From contig NZ_BPQV01000012.1 of the NCBI RefSeq assembly GCF_022179465.1, forward strand, positions 120,036 through 184,035: DNA of 64,000 nt, read 5' to 3'. The notes under the pieces are model-generated. The model was not told the DNA's origin, did not search any database, and worked only from the letters and a program-made list of their open reading frames with translations. Position numbers and translations under genes: made by a program. Below are positions 43,070 through 55,804 of this stretch, in pieces. Position 1 is the first letter of the stretch. Every line of letters starts with the position of its first letter. The stretch comes from Methylobacterium organophilum (GTDB lineage: Bacteria > Pseudomonadota > Alphaproteobacteria > Rhizobiales > Beijerinckiaceae).

Positions 43070-43257
43070 CGTCAGTCTCCAACGGAGGGTGATCGGCCGG
43101 GCGGCGCTCGACGCGCCCAGACCTGCACCCCGCCTCTCGAAATGATTGCAATCACGAAGCGCGCGCGGGATCTCCGGCGGCGCATCACGTCGGCGCGGCT
43201 TATGGCGGATGGGCCCCGTCAAGTCAATTCGGAAGGCGGGGCGGAATGCGCCTCGGG

Positions 43258-43273
43258 TTAACCGGTCATTAAC
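43258..43273. promoter_or_regulatory. CtrA-type full site (TTAA-N7-TTAAC)
   Basis: TTAACCGGTCATTAAC at 43258-43273 fits the CtrA consensus TTAA-N7-TTAAC exactly. It lies in the 550-bp gap between divergent rpmH and rcdA, just before a short terminator-ended stretch. CtrA is the cell-cycle response regulator of Alphaproteobacteria. Binding here is inferred from sequence only. Confidence 0.6.
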
Positions 43274-43367
43274 CTTTCCCGGTTACCAAGAAGACATGTC
43301 CAGGTTTCCTGGATGTCGAGTGGGATTGCTGTCCACTCTGTTTTGATGCCTCCCTGTTGACTCGGTC
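43274..43367 (+). ncRNA. Candidate short transcript ending at a strong terminator
   Basis: Between the CtrA-type site and the terminator at 43368-43393 are about 95 bases with no known gene. They contain a 16-codon frame at 43296-43346 (MSRFPGCRVGLLSTLF) without a clear ribosome site, and two short self-complementary stretches (CCAGGTTTCCTGG near 43300). The strong terminator on this strand has no upstream plus-strand gene to serve, which implies a short transcript of its own: a small RNA or a leader. This is inference. Confidence 0.4.
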
Positions 43368-43393
43368 AAGCCGCCCTCCGGGGCGGCTTTTTT
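43368..43393 (+). terminator. Rho-independent terminator with T6 tract
   Basis: AAGCCGCCC and GGGCGGCTT form a nine-pair stem around TCCG, followed by TTTTTT. It is a textbook terminator for plus-strand transcription. No gene on this strand precedes it within the rpmH-rcdA gap, so it probably ends the short transcript proposed at 43274-43367. Confidence 0.85.
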
Positions 43394-43495
43394 CTGGCCG
43401 CTGTCCGGCCCTCATCCTCCCCCTGCGCGGCCGCATCCTTACTGCCGCACGACGCAACCTTGACCGTTCTGGCGCATTCTAAAGGCCGGGTAAGG

Positions 43496-43511
43496 TTAAC
43501 AGAACGTCAAC
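43496..43511. promoter_or_regulatory. Near-consensus CtrA-type site upstream of rcdA
   Basis: TTAACAGAACGTCAAC matches TTAA-N7-TTAAC except for one base (TCAAC in the second half). It lies about 110 bp before the rcdA start, a reasonable promoter distance. In Caulobacter, rcdA is activated by CtrA, so a site here fits. Sequence evidence alone. Confidence 0.45.
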
Positions 43512-43618
43512 GGCGCGCGGCCGTGGGATCGGCGCTAGGCTTGCGCCATCAATGCGGAAGACGCCGGCGCGGTCCTGATTCGGGACGGTTTCGCTCCAGG
43601 CGCGGCGCAGGAGGCAGG

Positions 43619-44146
43619 ATGAGCGAGCTCGACGTTATGTTCCGGGACGAGCCGGACTGGGTGAATTTCGGGGCGACCTATGTCGGCTCCGAGGCTTTCC
43701 GGGCGCTGTTCAAGGAAGGCATGATGTTGGTGGAGGAGACCGCGGCCTATCTCGACGGCGACGGCCGCACCGAATCGCGGCTGGTCTCCCGGGACGCGTC
43801 CCTGGCCTATGCCAGCGAGAGCATGCGGCTCACCACGCGGCTGATGCAGATCGCCTCCTGGCTGCTCGTGCAGCGCGCCGTCTCGGAGGGCGAGCTCACC
43901 CCCGGCCAGGCGCTGGAGGAGAAGACCCGGGTGAAGCTCAACGCCGCGGAGGCCCCCTCCCCCATGGCCGACAGCTTCTCCCTGCTGCCCCTGCGGCTGC
44001 AGGAACTGGTCCAGCGCTCCCGCCGCCTGCATGCCCGCATCCTGCATCTCGACACCCTGATCGCCGACGACCGCCCGGCGCCGATGGCCGCGCCGAGCCC
44101 CGTCGCCGCCCAGCACGGGCTGCTGATGAGCGCCTTCGGGCGCTGA
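43619..44146 (+). CDS. rcdA: RcdA (DUF1465), adaptor for CtrA degradation
   Basis: The 175-residue protein starts MSELDVMFRDEPDWVNFGAT and contains YASESMRLTTRLMQIASWLL and the helical core ending RLQELVQRSRRLHARILHLD, the DUF1465/RcdA pattern. RcdA is part of the ClpXP adaptor ladder that removes CtrA and other cell-cycle proteins. GGAGGC precedes the ATG at 43619, which excludes the longer frame from 43460. One exact and one near CtrA-type site lie upstream. Confidence 0.88.
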   Translation: MSELDVMFRDEPDWVNFGATYVGSEAFRALFKEGMMLVEETAAYLDGDGRTESRLVSRDASLAYASESMRLTTRLMQIASWLLVQRAVSEGELTPGQALEEKTRVKLNAAEAPSPMADSFSLLPLRLQELVQRSRRLHARILHLDTLIADDRPAPMAAPSPVAAQHGLLMSAFGR

Positions 44147-44212
44147 GCCGGAGCGGGACGGCGCCCCTCGCCGCGGGGGCTGTCCCTGTCCTTCCCCTGG
44201 ACGTGCTAAAGA

Positions 44213-44242
44213 AAAAGGCGGCGCCCGAAGGCGCCGCCTTTT
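44213..44242. terminator. Bidirectional terminator between rcdA and rpmE
   Basis: AAAAGGCGGCGCC and GGCGCCGCCTTTT form a 13-pair stem around CGAA, with T-runs on both strands. It serves convergent rcdA (plus) and rpmE (minus). Confidence 0.9.
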
Positions 44243-44285
44243 CTCTGTCTTCCGGCAGGACGCGGCGCGAGACGCGCCGCCGATC

Positions 44286-44540
44286 TCACTTCTTGCCGAA
44301 GGCGAGGCCGCCGAAGCGGGAGTTGAAGCGGGACACGCGGCCGCCGCGATCCAGCATCTTCTGCTCGCCGCCGGTCCAGGCCGGGTGGGTGGTCGGGTCG
44401 ATGTCCAGGTTGAGGACGTCGCCCTCCTTGCCGTAGGTCGAGCGGGTCATGTACTCGGTGCCGTCGGTCATGACGACCTTGATGAAGTGGTAGTCGGGGT
44501 GCTCGGTGCCCTTGGCCTTGGCGGCTGCGTCTTTTGCCAT
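44286..44540 (-). CDS. rpmE: 50S ribosomal protein L31
   Basis: The 84-residue protein contains [35 protein letters not shown] and [12 protein letters not shown], which match L31. The cysteines of the zinc-binding C+ form are absent, so this is the C- (zinc-independent) form typical of many Alphaproteobacteria. It is monocistronic and ends at the bidirectional terminator. Confidence 0.95.
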   Translation of the reverse strand: MAKDAAAKAKGTEHPDYHFIKVVMTDGTEYMTRSTYGKEGDVLNLDIDPTTHPAWTGGEQKMLDRGGRVSRFNSRFGGLAFGKK

Positions 44541-44683
44541 AACGAAATCCTTGCTCTAGCACGCCGAACGAGACGGGCCCGGCGGGCCGCGGCCATAGAT
44601 CGCGCGAAATCGGATAAGGGCGGGCCTATACCCCAGGCCTGCGACACGAACAAGTGTAGGGACGAAACGGATGACGAGGGACG

Positions 44684-46537
<1,854 letters not shown>

Positions 46538-46645
46538 GGGCGCCCCGCATGCCCCGCCCCGCGCGGCGACGGGGCATGCGGGAACCGGGCCGGCCCGGTG
46601 CGTCTTGATGCTGCACCGGCCGAGCTTGGCCGTGGGAGCGCCGCC

Positions 46646-46798
46646 ATGACCATCACCGTCTCGCATCTCCAGCCGCTGATCGCCATCCTGGCCGGGATCC
46701 TGATCCTCATCGTGCCGCGGCTGCTCAACTACATCGTGGCGATCTACCTGATCGTCGTCGGGGTGATCGGGCTCGGGCTGTTCCGCGGCCTTTCCTGA
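46646..46798 (+). CDS. DUF3096 small membrane protein
   Basis: The 50-residue protein MTITVSHLQPLIAILAGILI... has two hydrophobic stretches, LQPLIAILAGILILIVPRLL and NYIVAIYLIVVGVIGLGLF, which is the DUF3096 pattern of very short membrane proteins. Function unknown. The start at 46646 is favoured over 46598 because the latter adds a non-conserved soluble segment. Confidence 0.75.
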   Translation: MTITVSHLQPLIAILAGILILIVPRLLNYIVAIYLIVVGVIGLGLFRGLS

Positions 46799-47054
46799 GC
46801 GCACGCGACCGGAACCGGCGTCGCCGCCGAGGGATCGACCGCTGCCCGGACGCGGCTCGCGGGCGATCCCGCGGGCTTCCAGGGGGCGGTCCCATCGCGC
46901 ACAATCGGCGATGACAGAATACAATCTCCGTCAGTACCCCCGCTTGCGGGAACGGATGTTCATCTTGCGTTGCGGTGCGGTATGTTCCACGCCCTGACGC
47001 AAGGGCTCTCGCCGGGTCGCCGGCCGCCATTTTCCCGTGAATGGAACGAGACAG

Positions 47055-49733
<2,679 letters not shown>

Positions 49734-49745
49734 GACGGTCCTGGG

Positions 49746-49774
49746 GCGGCGCGGAACCACCGGTTCCGCGCCGC
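49746..49774 (+). terminator. Hairpin downstream of ppdK
   Basis: GCGGCGCGGAACC and GGTTCCGCGCCGC form a perfect 13-pair stem around ACC, 12 bases after the ppdK stop. No U-run follows, so it may halt transcription with Rho or protect the mRNA end. Confidence 0.6.
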
Positions 49775-49958
49775 AACCGTTTCGGGCCGGAACGGCCGTT
49801 TCCCGCTCTGTGACGCGGTGCAAGAAACGAGAGGGTGGAATAATTTAAGTCCGACTCTCGCGAACCGTTGTCGTGCCCGGGCGTTCAATGATAGCGGAAG
49901 TCTGGAGCGCTCGGGGCGCTGCTGGTCGTCCGGCCAGGGTCCCAGCGGGATTTCACCG

Positions 49959-50216
49959 ATGACCGATCCCAGCCCCTCTTCCGCTCTCCTTGTCGCGCGC
50001 CCGCCCTTCCTCGCCCAGCGGGCCGGTCAGCAGGCCCTGATCTGGATCGGGGCGGTTCTCTCCGTCTGCGTGACCATCGTGGCCGTGGCCTATGCCATCG
50101 CCCTGCGCAGCGACCGCGAGGCCGGGCGGATGATCATCGCCTCGCAGAACGGCAGCGGCTATGCGCGCATCGTCGTGAATGGACTGGCCCTGCGCCAGGC
50201 CCAGCCGCTGCCCTGA
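49959..50216 (+). CDS. Small hypothetical membrane protein
   Basis: The 85-residue product starts MTDPSPSSALLVARPPFLAQ and has one membrane helix (ALIWIGAVLSVCVTIVAVAY) with a short periplasmic tail ending NGLALRQAQPLP. The ATG at 49959 is chosen over a longer frame from 49818. No family recognised. It lies between ppdK and the SleB-type gene. Confidence 0.55.
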   Translation: MTDPSPSSALLVARPPFLAQRAGQQALIWIGAVLSVCVTIVAVAYAIALRSDREAGRMIIASQNGSGYARIVVNGLALRQAQPLP

Positions 50217-50307
50217 GACGCTGCGCTCGCGGCGGCCTTAACGCCCCGGCAACCATACCGCGCGATACCTGAAGCCGTGCTCGTGCACGGCGTGTTTCCG
50301 CCATCCT

Positions 50308-51516
50308 GTGCCGCGAGCCTCTGGCATCGGGTACGGGTCGCGTGGCGTGAGGACGAACCGGATACGACGGAAACGGCGGTCGGGTCGCAGCCTGCGCTGG
50401 CTGGGGGCCGCGGTGGCGCCCTGGGCCGGGGCCCTGGGCCTCGTCATCTCCTTCACCGCCGATGCCGGCACCGAGAGCGCGATCGGCTCGAGCCTCGTGC
50501 GGGCGCTGGATGCGCGCGTGGCGCCCCCCCTCCCCGCCGGCACGGTGCTGATCGGCGCCCTCGACGCCGAGGCCCTGGCCGCGCCCTTGCGGCTCGATGC
50601 GAGCCTGCTGCGGGACGATCTCAAATCCCATGCCCGGGTGTTCCCCGTGCCCGCCCGGGAGAGCAAGGGCGATGCGGCGGTCGCGATCGGTGCGAGTTTC
50701 GAGCGGGCCGCCGTCGCCCTGCGCGAGCAGCGCTCCGTCGGCCTGATCACTGGAGAGGGCGAGGGCATCGCGGGGGTGTTCAGCGCCGGCGTCGCCACCT
50801 GGAACCCGGATCTGGAGCCCGAGGGCTTCACCGCCGTGCCGGATCTCGGCCTCGGTCTCGCTCCGGGCGCCGAGGGCGACACCCTGGGCGAGGACGACCT
50901 CGCCGCCTCCGACGGCGCGACGCCGACGGTGCCCCGCGCGGTCGCCCTGTCTTCCACCACGCCGGCGCCGGCCGATGCCACCCCGATCGAGGTGGCCGCC
51001 GCCAGCCTGGCCCTGCCCGGCTATTCCCCGCGCCTCGATGCGGCCCCCTCCCCCGTCCTGCCGGAGAGCGCCCGCCACCGCTATGCCGACCTGATCGCCC
51101 CCGACGCCATGGACCGGGAGCAGCGCTGCCTCGCCGAGGCGGTCTATTTCGAGGCCCGCAGCGAGTCCGAGGAGGGCCAGGCCGCGGTGGCGCAGGTGGT
51201 GCTCAACCGCGTGAAGAGCGGGCTCTACCCGAGCAATGTCTGCGGCGTGGTCTACCAGAACCGCCACCGCTACATGGGCTGCCAGTTCTCTTTCGCCTGC
51301 GAGGGCAAGTCCCTGCGCATCACCGATGCCGGCTCCTGGCAGACCGCCACCCGCATCGCCAGCGCGGTGATCGAGGGCCGGACCTATCTCAGCGAGGTCG
51401 GCGGGGCGACGCATTACCATGCCGACTATGTCCGCCCCGGCTGGTCCCGCCGCCTGCGGAAGATGGACGTGATCGGGCGCCACATCTTCTATCAGCTGAA
51501 GCGCGGGCAGACCTGA
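50308..51516 (+). CDS. SleB-type cell wall hydrolase
   Basis: The 402-residue protein has a basic start, a membrane or signal segment (LGAAVAPWAGALGLVISFTA), a long variable middle and a C-terminal Hydrolase_2 (SleB) domain from about residue 275: EQRCLAEAVYFEARSESEEG with the catalytic Glu, AAVAQVVLNRVKSGLYPSNV, and THYHADYVRPGWS. It should cut peptidoglycan glycan strands in the periplasm. The start is uncertain: GTG at 50308 or GTG at 50347. It stands alone. Confidence 0.85.
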   Translation: MPRASGIGYGSRGVRTNRIRRKRRSGRSLRWLGAAVAPWAGALGLVISFTADAGTESAIGSSLVRALDARVAPPLPAGTVLIGALDAEALAAPLRLDASLLRDDLKSHARVFPVPARESKGDAAVAIGASFERAAVALREQRSVGLITGEGEGIAGVFSAGVATWNPDLEPEGFTAVPDLGLGLAPGAEGDTLGEDDLAASDGATPTVPRAVALSSTTPAPADATPIEVAAASLALPGYSPRLDAAPSPVLPESARHRYADLIAPDAMDREQRCLAEAVYFEARSESEEGQAAVAQVVLNRVKSGLYPSNVCGVVYQNRHRYMGCQFSFACEGKSLRITDAGSWQTATRIASAVIEGRTYLSEVGGATHYHADYVRPGWSRRLRKMDVIGRHIFYQLKRGQT

Positions 51517-51548
51517 CCGCGTGTTTCATTCCATGCTAGGGTGACGCC

Positions 51549-51752
51549 ATGGCGAAGCGCGTGGCACCGGGCCGGGTCGAGGGGCGGGGACGGATCCTCG
51601 GCTTGGCGGCATTCGAGAAGATCAGCGCCGTTGAAAGCCTGACGCTCACCGCTGCCATGAAACGCGATTTGCGCGCGTTCGAGAAGAATAAGACAGCGCC
51701 GGAGGAGCGAACGCGGATCCTTCTTGAAAAATACGGCCGAGCATCGCTCTAA
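51549..51752 (+). CDS. VbhA-like antitoxin (Fic inhibitor)
   Basis: The 67-residue protein ends AAMKRDLRAFEKNKTAPEER, TRILLEKYGRASL, which resembles the C-terminal half of VbhA-type antitoxins. These block Fic toxins with an inhibitory helix carrying (S/T)xxxE(G/N). Here the nearest stretch is EKISAVESLTLT, with Glu but not the canonical Ser spacing or Gly/Asn. Its gene lies seven bases before the Fic gene, as expected for a toxin-antitoxin pair. Confidence 0.65.
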   Translation: MAKRVAPGRVEGRGRILGLAAFEKISAVESLTLTAAMKRDLRAFEKNKTAPEERTRILLEKYGRASL

Positions 51753-51759
51753 TGCGCTG

Positions 51760-52350
51760 ATGTATGAGGCTGCTGCGGATCCTTACTGTTATCCGGGTAC
51801 GACCGTTCTACGAAATATCCCCGGCCTCACATCGCAGGCTGCCCTTGAGCGCTTTGAGATTGTTGCGACTGCTCGGCGGTTCTTGGAGCCAATGCCAGCT
51901 GGACGCTGGACTGCGAGTCATTACTGCGCGCTCCATCATCACATTTTCCAGGACGTCTTCCCATGGGCTGGAAGGATCCGCACTGTTCGGATCGGCAAGG
52001 GCGGACATATGTTCTGCTATCCGGAGTACATCCGCGCCGAACTTCGTCGGGTCTTTAACTGGCTTCGTACGGCTGAGGCGGTTCGAGATCCCGACCCGGG
52101 ATCCTTCGCGAATAAGGCTGCGCACCTGCTCGCGGAACTGAACGCGATCCATGCATTCCGTGACGGCAACGGTCGAACACAGCTTGCTTTCACAGCTTTG
52201 TTGGCAGCCAAGGCCGGCCATCCGCTGGCCCTGGAACACCTTGAGCCCGAAGGCTTTCTGCAAGCCATGATTGCCAGCTTCGCGGGCGACGAGATACCGC
52301 TCGCCCGTCAGGTTCGTGCCCTGCTGAAACCAAGTCTCTCTCACGCCTGA
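51760..52350 (+). CDS. Fic-domain toxin (class I, putative AMP-transferase)
   Basis: The 196-residue protein has the Fic core: HHHIFQDVFPWAGRIRTVRI, the flap region GKGGHMFCYPEYIRAELRRV and the motif HAFRDGNGRTQ at residues 131-141. The catalytic His131 and the GNGR phosphate loop are intact. Two positions differ from the consensus HPFx(D/E)GNGRxxR: Ala for Pro, and Leu142 where the last Arg is expected. Active Fic toxins transfer AMP to proteins such as gyrase. ATG at 51760 was chosen; a TTG at 51724 overlaps the antitoxin end. Codon use is more AT-rich than the neighbours, suggesting transfer. Confidence 0.85.
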   Translation: MYEAAADPYCYPGTTVLRNIPGLTSQAALERFEIVATARRFLEPMPAGRWTASHYCALHHHIFQDVFPWAGRIRTVRIGKGGHMFCYPEYIRAELRRVFNWLRTAEAVRDPDPGSFANKAAHLLAELNAIHAFRDGNGRTQLAFTALLAAKAGHPLALEHLEPEGFLQAMIASFAGDEIPLARQVRALLKPSLSHA

Positions 52351-52620
52351 TCGATGCAGGCGCGTGGGCGGGATGGCCGCTGAGAATCAAGCTGATATAT
52401 CGAGTTTCTAGATTTCTTTCGCGGAAGTTATTCATCCATCACAGATTCAGCGATCACTATGCAATTCTGCGTAGTCTTAGTCATTGGTTAATTTTACCGT
52501 CTTCCCGAATACAGCTTGAACCATCGGCAACTTGACGGCCTCCTGCACGTCGAAGGAAGGCGCGCTGCCGGGCAGCCCGCGTCCCTGTCCGTGCAGCGTA
52601 TCTTTCCGAGGACCACCGTC

Positions 52621-53214
52621 ATGACCGCGCCGGTCGCCCGAACCGCCTTCCTGTCCGCCACCCTTCTCGCGACCGCGTTCCTGGCGAGCCCCGCTCTGGC
52701 CGGCGGCGGCTGCTTCAGCAGCGAGTGCTATCGCCGCGTCACCACCCCGCCGGTGTTCGACACCGTTTCCGAGCAGCGCCTCGTGGCGCCGCCGCGCACG
52801 GTCTACCGCACCGTGCCGCCGGTCTACGACACGGTGTCGGAGCGGGTGCTCGTGGCCCCGGGGGGCCGCCGTTGGGAGACGCGCTACGACGCCTATGGCC
52901 AGCTCGTCGGCTGCTGGGTGACCATTCCGCCGCAATACGCCGTGCGCACCCGCCGGGTCCTCGTGCGTGAGGCTCAAGTGATCCCGGAGACGGTGCCGCC
53001 GGTCTATGCGAGCTATCAGCGCCGGGTGCTGGTGCAGCCCGCCCGTTCCGCCTGGGTGCCCGCCGGCCCCGCCTATGGCGGCCCGGGCCCGATCGGCGCG
53101 ATCGGCGCCGGCATCGGCTCGATCCCCGACGCGATCGGCATCGCCGGCGCCTCCTCCGCGGATGTCGCCGTCGGCCTCGGCTTCTCCACGGGCAGCGTCT
53201 ACGACGGCTACTGA
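52621..53214 (+). CDS. Secreted repeat protein, unknown function
   Basis: The 197-residue product has a signal peptide (cleavage near ASPALA/GGG) and a mature part with three related units: PPVFDTVSEQRLVAPPRTVY, PPVYDTVSERVLVAPGGRRW and PPVYASYQRRVLVQPARSAW, separated by a Cys-bearing segment (GQLVGCWVTIPPQYAVRTRR). The end is Gly/Ala-rich. A periplasmic or surface role is likely. I recognise no named family. A hairpin 20 bp downstream closes the gene. Confidence 0.65.
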   Translation: MTAPVARTAFLSATLLATAFLASPALAGGGCFSSECYRRVTTPPVFDTVSEQRLVAPPRTVYRTVPPVYDTVSERVLVAPGGRRWETRYDAYGQLVGCWVTIPPQYAVRTRRVLVREAQVIPETVPPVYASYQRRVLVQPARSAWVPAGPAYGGPGPIGAIGAGIGSIPDAIGIAGASSADVAVGLGFSTGSVYDGY

Positions 53215-53234
53215 CACCCACCGGACTTGTTCAC

Positions 53235-53262
53235 GGCCCCGGAGGCAGCCGTCTCCGGGGCC
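53235..53262 (+). terminator. Hairpin after the repeat protein gene
   Basis: GGCCCCGGAG and CTCCGGGGCC form a ten-pair stem around GCAGCCGT, 20 bases after the stop at 53214. A short T-pair follows (GCCTTG). Likely transcription end. Confidence 0.6.
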
Positions 53263-53318
53263 GCCTTGATTCGAGGGGCCGCCGCCGTAGCTCACCCCGC
53301 AGAAAACGGGAGGATACG

Positions 53319-54305
53319 ATGGCGACGTTCAAGGCCTGGGTGGTCGAGAAGGGCGAGGGCGGCCAGAGTCTGGCCTTCAAGGATTTCGACGAGGCCGACC
53401 TGATGGACGGCGATGTCACCGTCCGCGTCACCCATTCCGGCCTGAACTACAAGGACGGCCTGGCGATGACCGGCCGGATGCCGGTGGTGCGCCGCTTCCC
53501 GATGATCCCCGGCATCGACTTCGCCGGAGTGGTCGAGCGTTCCGAGCATCCCGATTACAAGTCGGGCGACGCGGTGGTGCTCACCGGCTGGGGCGTCGGC
53601 GAGACGCATCTCGGCGCCTATGCCGAGCGCGCCCGGGTCAAGGGCGACTGGCTCGTGCCCCTGCCGGAGGGCCTGAGCCCGGCCCAGGCCATGGCGATCG
53701 GCACGGCGGGCTATACGGCGATGCTCTGCGTGATCGCCCTCGAAGCGCACGGTCTTTCCCCCGAGGCCGGCCCCGCCGTGGTCAGCGGCGCGGCCGGCGG
53801 CGTCGGCTCGGTCGGCGTCTCCCTGCTGGCCAGGGCCGGCTGGCATGTCTTGGCGGTGACCGGACGTGGGGACGAGGCGGAATACCTGAAGGGCCTCGGC
53901 GCCGCCGAGATCCTCGACCGGGCGGAGCTTGCCGCCGATCCGAAGCCGCTCGCCAAGGAGCGCTGGGCGGCGGGCCTCGACACGGTCGGCTCGAAGCCGC
54001 TCGCCAACTTGCTCGCCATGACCAAGGCCGGGGGGGGCATCGCGGCCTGCGGCAACGCCGCCGGCATGGACCTGCCCTCTTCCGTCGCCCCCTTCATCCT
54101 GCGGGGCGTCTCCCTCTTCGGCATCAACAGCGTGACCACGCCGCAGGGGCCGCGGCGGGCGGCCTGGGCACGGCTCGCCCGGGATCTCGACCTCGACGCC
54201 CTCGCCCGCATGACCACGACGGTGGGGCTGGAGGAGGTCGGCCGGCTCGGCGAGACGATCCTGGGCGGCAAGGTGCGCGGGCGCACGGTGGTCGCGATCG
54301 CTTGA
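53319..54305 (+). CDS. acuI: Acryloyl-CoA reductase-type oxidoreductase (AcuI/YhdH)
   Basis: The 328-residue medium-chain dehydrogenase has HSGLNYKDGLAMTGRMPVVR and PMIPGIDFAGVVERSEHPDY, typical of the AcuI/YhdH subgroup, and the NADPH fold VVSGAAGGVGSVGVSLLARA. No zinc ligands are seen, as expected for this group. AcuI reduces acryloyl-CoA to propionyl-CoA, which detoxifies acrylate and feeds propionate or ethylmalonyl-type pathways. It is monocistronic or reads into the Gre gene, 56 bp downstream. Confidence 0.9.
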   Translation: MATFKAWVVEKGEGGQSLAFKDFDEADLMDGDVTVRVTHSGLNYKDGLAMTGRMPVVRRFPMIPGIDFAGVVERSEHPDYKSGDAVVLTGWGVGETHLGAYAERARVKGDWLVPLPEGLSPAQAMAIGTAGYTAMLCVIALEAHGLSPEAGPAVVSGAAGGVGSVGVSLLARAGWHVLAVTGRGDEAEYLKGLGAAEILDRAELAADPKPLAKERWAAGLDTVGSKPLANLLAMTKAGGGIAACGNAAGMDLPSSVAPFILRGVSLFGINSVTTPQGPRRAAWARLARDLDLDALARMTTTVGLEEVGRLGETILGGKVRGRTVVAIA

Positions 54306-54361
54306 TCGGCACCGGCGCGCCCAAGCGGAACCGTTCTCCTAGCATCCGTGTTGCTCATCGT

Positions 54362-54826
54362 ATGAGCATTGCATTCGTCCGTGAGAAAGAGGGTGGCGAG
54401 GCGTTCGAGGATCTGCCCGACCGCCCCCTCTCGCCGCACACCAATTTCGTGACCCGGGAGGGGCTCGCCCAGATCGAGGCGGAAGTTGCCCGCCTGGAAA
54501 AGGAGGCCTCGGCCCTCGACCCCGAGGACAAGGCGGAGAATGCCCGCGTCTCCCGCGATCTGCGCTACTGGTCCGCCCGCAAGAATTCCGCCCAGCTGGT
54601 CGAGGATGTCGAGGGCGATACCGTGCATTTCGGCGCGACCGTCACGGTGATCCGCGAGGACGAGACCGAGCAGACCTTCCGCATCGTCGGCGAGGACGAG
54701 GCCGATCCCGCCAAGGGCTCGATCTCCTACGTGGCGCCGCTGGCCCGGGCGATCACCGGCAAGAGCGTCGGCGACGTGGTCGAGGTGAACGGCCAGGAGG
54801 TCGAGATCACGGCGATCAAGCGGTAG
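54362..54826 (+). CDS. GreA/GreB-family transcription elongation factor
   Basis: The 154-residue protein has an N-terminal coiled coil (TREGLAQIEAEVARLEKEAS to DLRYWSARKNSAQLVED) with acidic tip residues, and a C-terminal FKBP-like domain ([40 protein letters not shown]). It would rescue backtracked RNA polymerase by stimulating RNA cleavage. The GreA and GreB subgroups are not clearly separable here. It overlaps the end of the convergent LysR gene by 11 bases. Confidence 0.88.
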   Translation: MSIAFVREKEGGEAFEDLPDRPLSPHTNFVTREGLAQIEAEVARLEKEASALDPEDKAENARVSRDLRYWSARKNSAQLVEDVEGDTVHFGATVTVIREDETEQTFRIVGEDEADPAKGSISYVAPLARAITGKSVGDVVEVNGQEVEITAIKR

Positions 54827-55697
54827 GCTGCCGCCCCTCCAGGCGGCTGCGCAGGGGCACCATCGCCTCCGCGAAGACTTCCATGAAGGCCCGCACCCGC
54901 GCGGCGTGGCGCAGATCGGGGTGCGTGAGGATCCAGAGGCTCGAGGCGAGCTCCGGCAGGGGCTCCGAGAGCCGGCGCAGGCCCGGATGCCCGTCGCCGC
55001 TCATGCAGGGCAGCGGCCCGATGCCGAGGCCGGCCGCCACCGCCTCGCGCAGGCCCAGCACGGTGTTGGTGCGCAGCGCGATCCGCTCCGGCGGGGCCCG
55101 CCCCGTCACGAAGCGCCCGAAGGCGCCCCCGCCGACCCCCTCCCCCGGGCAGACCCAGTCCCGCCCCTCGACCGCAGGTCCGTCGGCCTCCCGGCCGTAG
55201 AGCGCCCAGGCGATGCCGGCGAGCCGCCGCCCGAACAGGGTCGGCGTCGGCTCGTTGGTGGCCCGGATCGCCACATCCGCGTCCCGCCGGGACAGGTTCA
55301 GGGCCTCCTCCGCCACGACGAGATCCACCTGCACCGCCGGGTAGAGGCTGCGGAAGCGGGCGAGAACCGGGATCAGCAGATCGGTGGCGAGGGTCGCCGC
55401 CGCGGTGACGCGCAGTTCGCCCGCCAGCGTCTGCGTCTTGCCGGCCAGCTCGCGGCCGAAGCCGACGACGTCGGCCTCCATCCGCGCGGCCGCCGCGATC
55501 ATCGCCGCGCCGGCCGGCGTCGGCACGTAGCCGGAGCGGTGGCGCTCGAACAGGCGTGCATCGAGGGCCTCTTCGATCGCCGCAAGGCGCCGGAAGGCCG
55601 TGGAATGGTTGATGCCGAGATGGGCGGCCGCCTGGGTGAGGCCGCCGCGATCGGCCACCGCCTTCACGAGGCGGAAATCGTCCCAGGGCAGCGGCAT
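54816..55697 (-). CDS. LysR-family transcriptional regulator
   Basis: The 293-residue protein has a winged-helix domain ([40 protein letters not shown]) and a periplasmic-binding-like effector domain ([20 protein letters not shown]). It diverges from wrbA, with about 107 bp between starts, the usual layout for a LysR protein and its target. The ATG at 55697 (second Met of the longer frame) begins the conserved start. The effector is unknown; a quinone or oxidative signal would suit wrbA but is guesswork. Confidence 0.9.
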   Translation of the reverse strand: MPLPWDDFRLVKAVADRGGLTQAAAHLGINHSTAFRRLAAIEEALDARLFERHRSGYVPTPAGAAMIAAAARMEADVVGFGRELAGKTQTLAGELRVTAAATLATDLLIPVLARFRSLYPAVQVDLVVAEEALNLSRRDADVAIRATNEPTPTLFGRRLAGIAWALYGREADGPAVEGRDWVCPGEGVGGGAFGRFVTGRAPPERIALRTNTVLGLREAVAAGLGIGPLPCMSGDGHPGLRRLSEPLPELASSLWILTHPDLRHAARVRAFMEVFAEAMVPLRSRLEGRQPTA

Positions 55698-55804
55698 GTC
55701 GGACCTTTGCAAAACGGCAAGGTCGTTCTTGCAGAGCGGGGCATTTTCGCAAGGCCCGAGAGAGGCGATGTTGCCGCCACAATCGTCTTCAAGGAGAGGC
55801 CACG

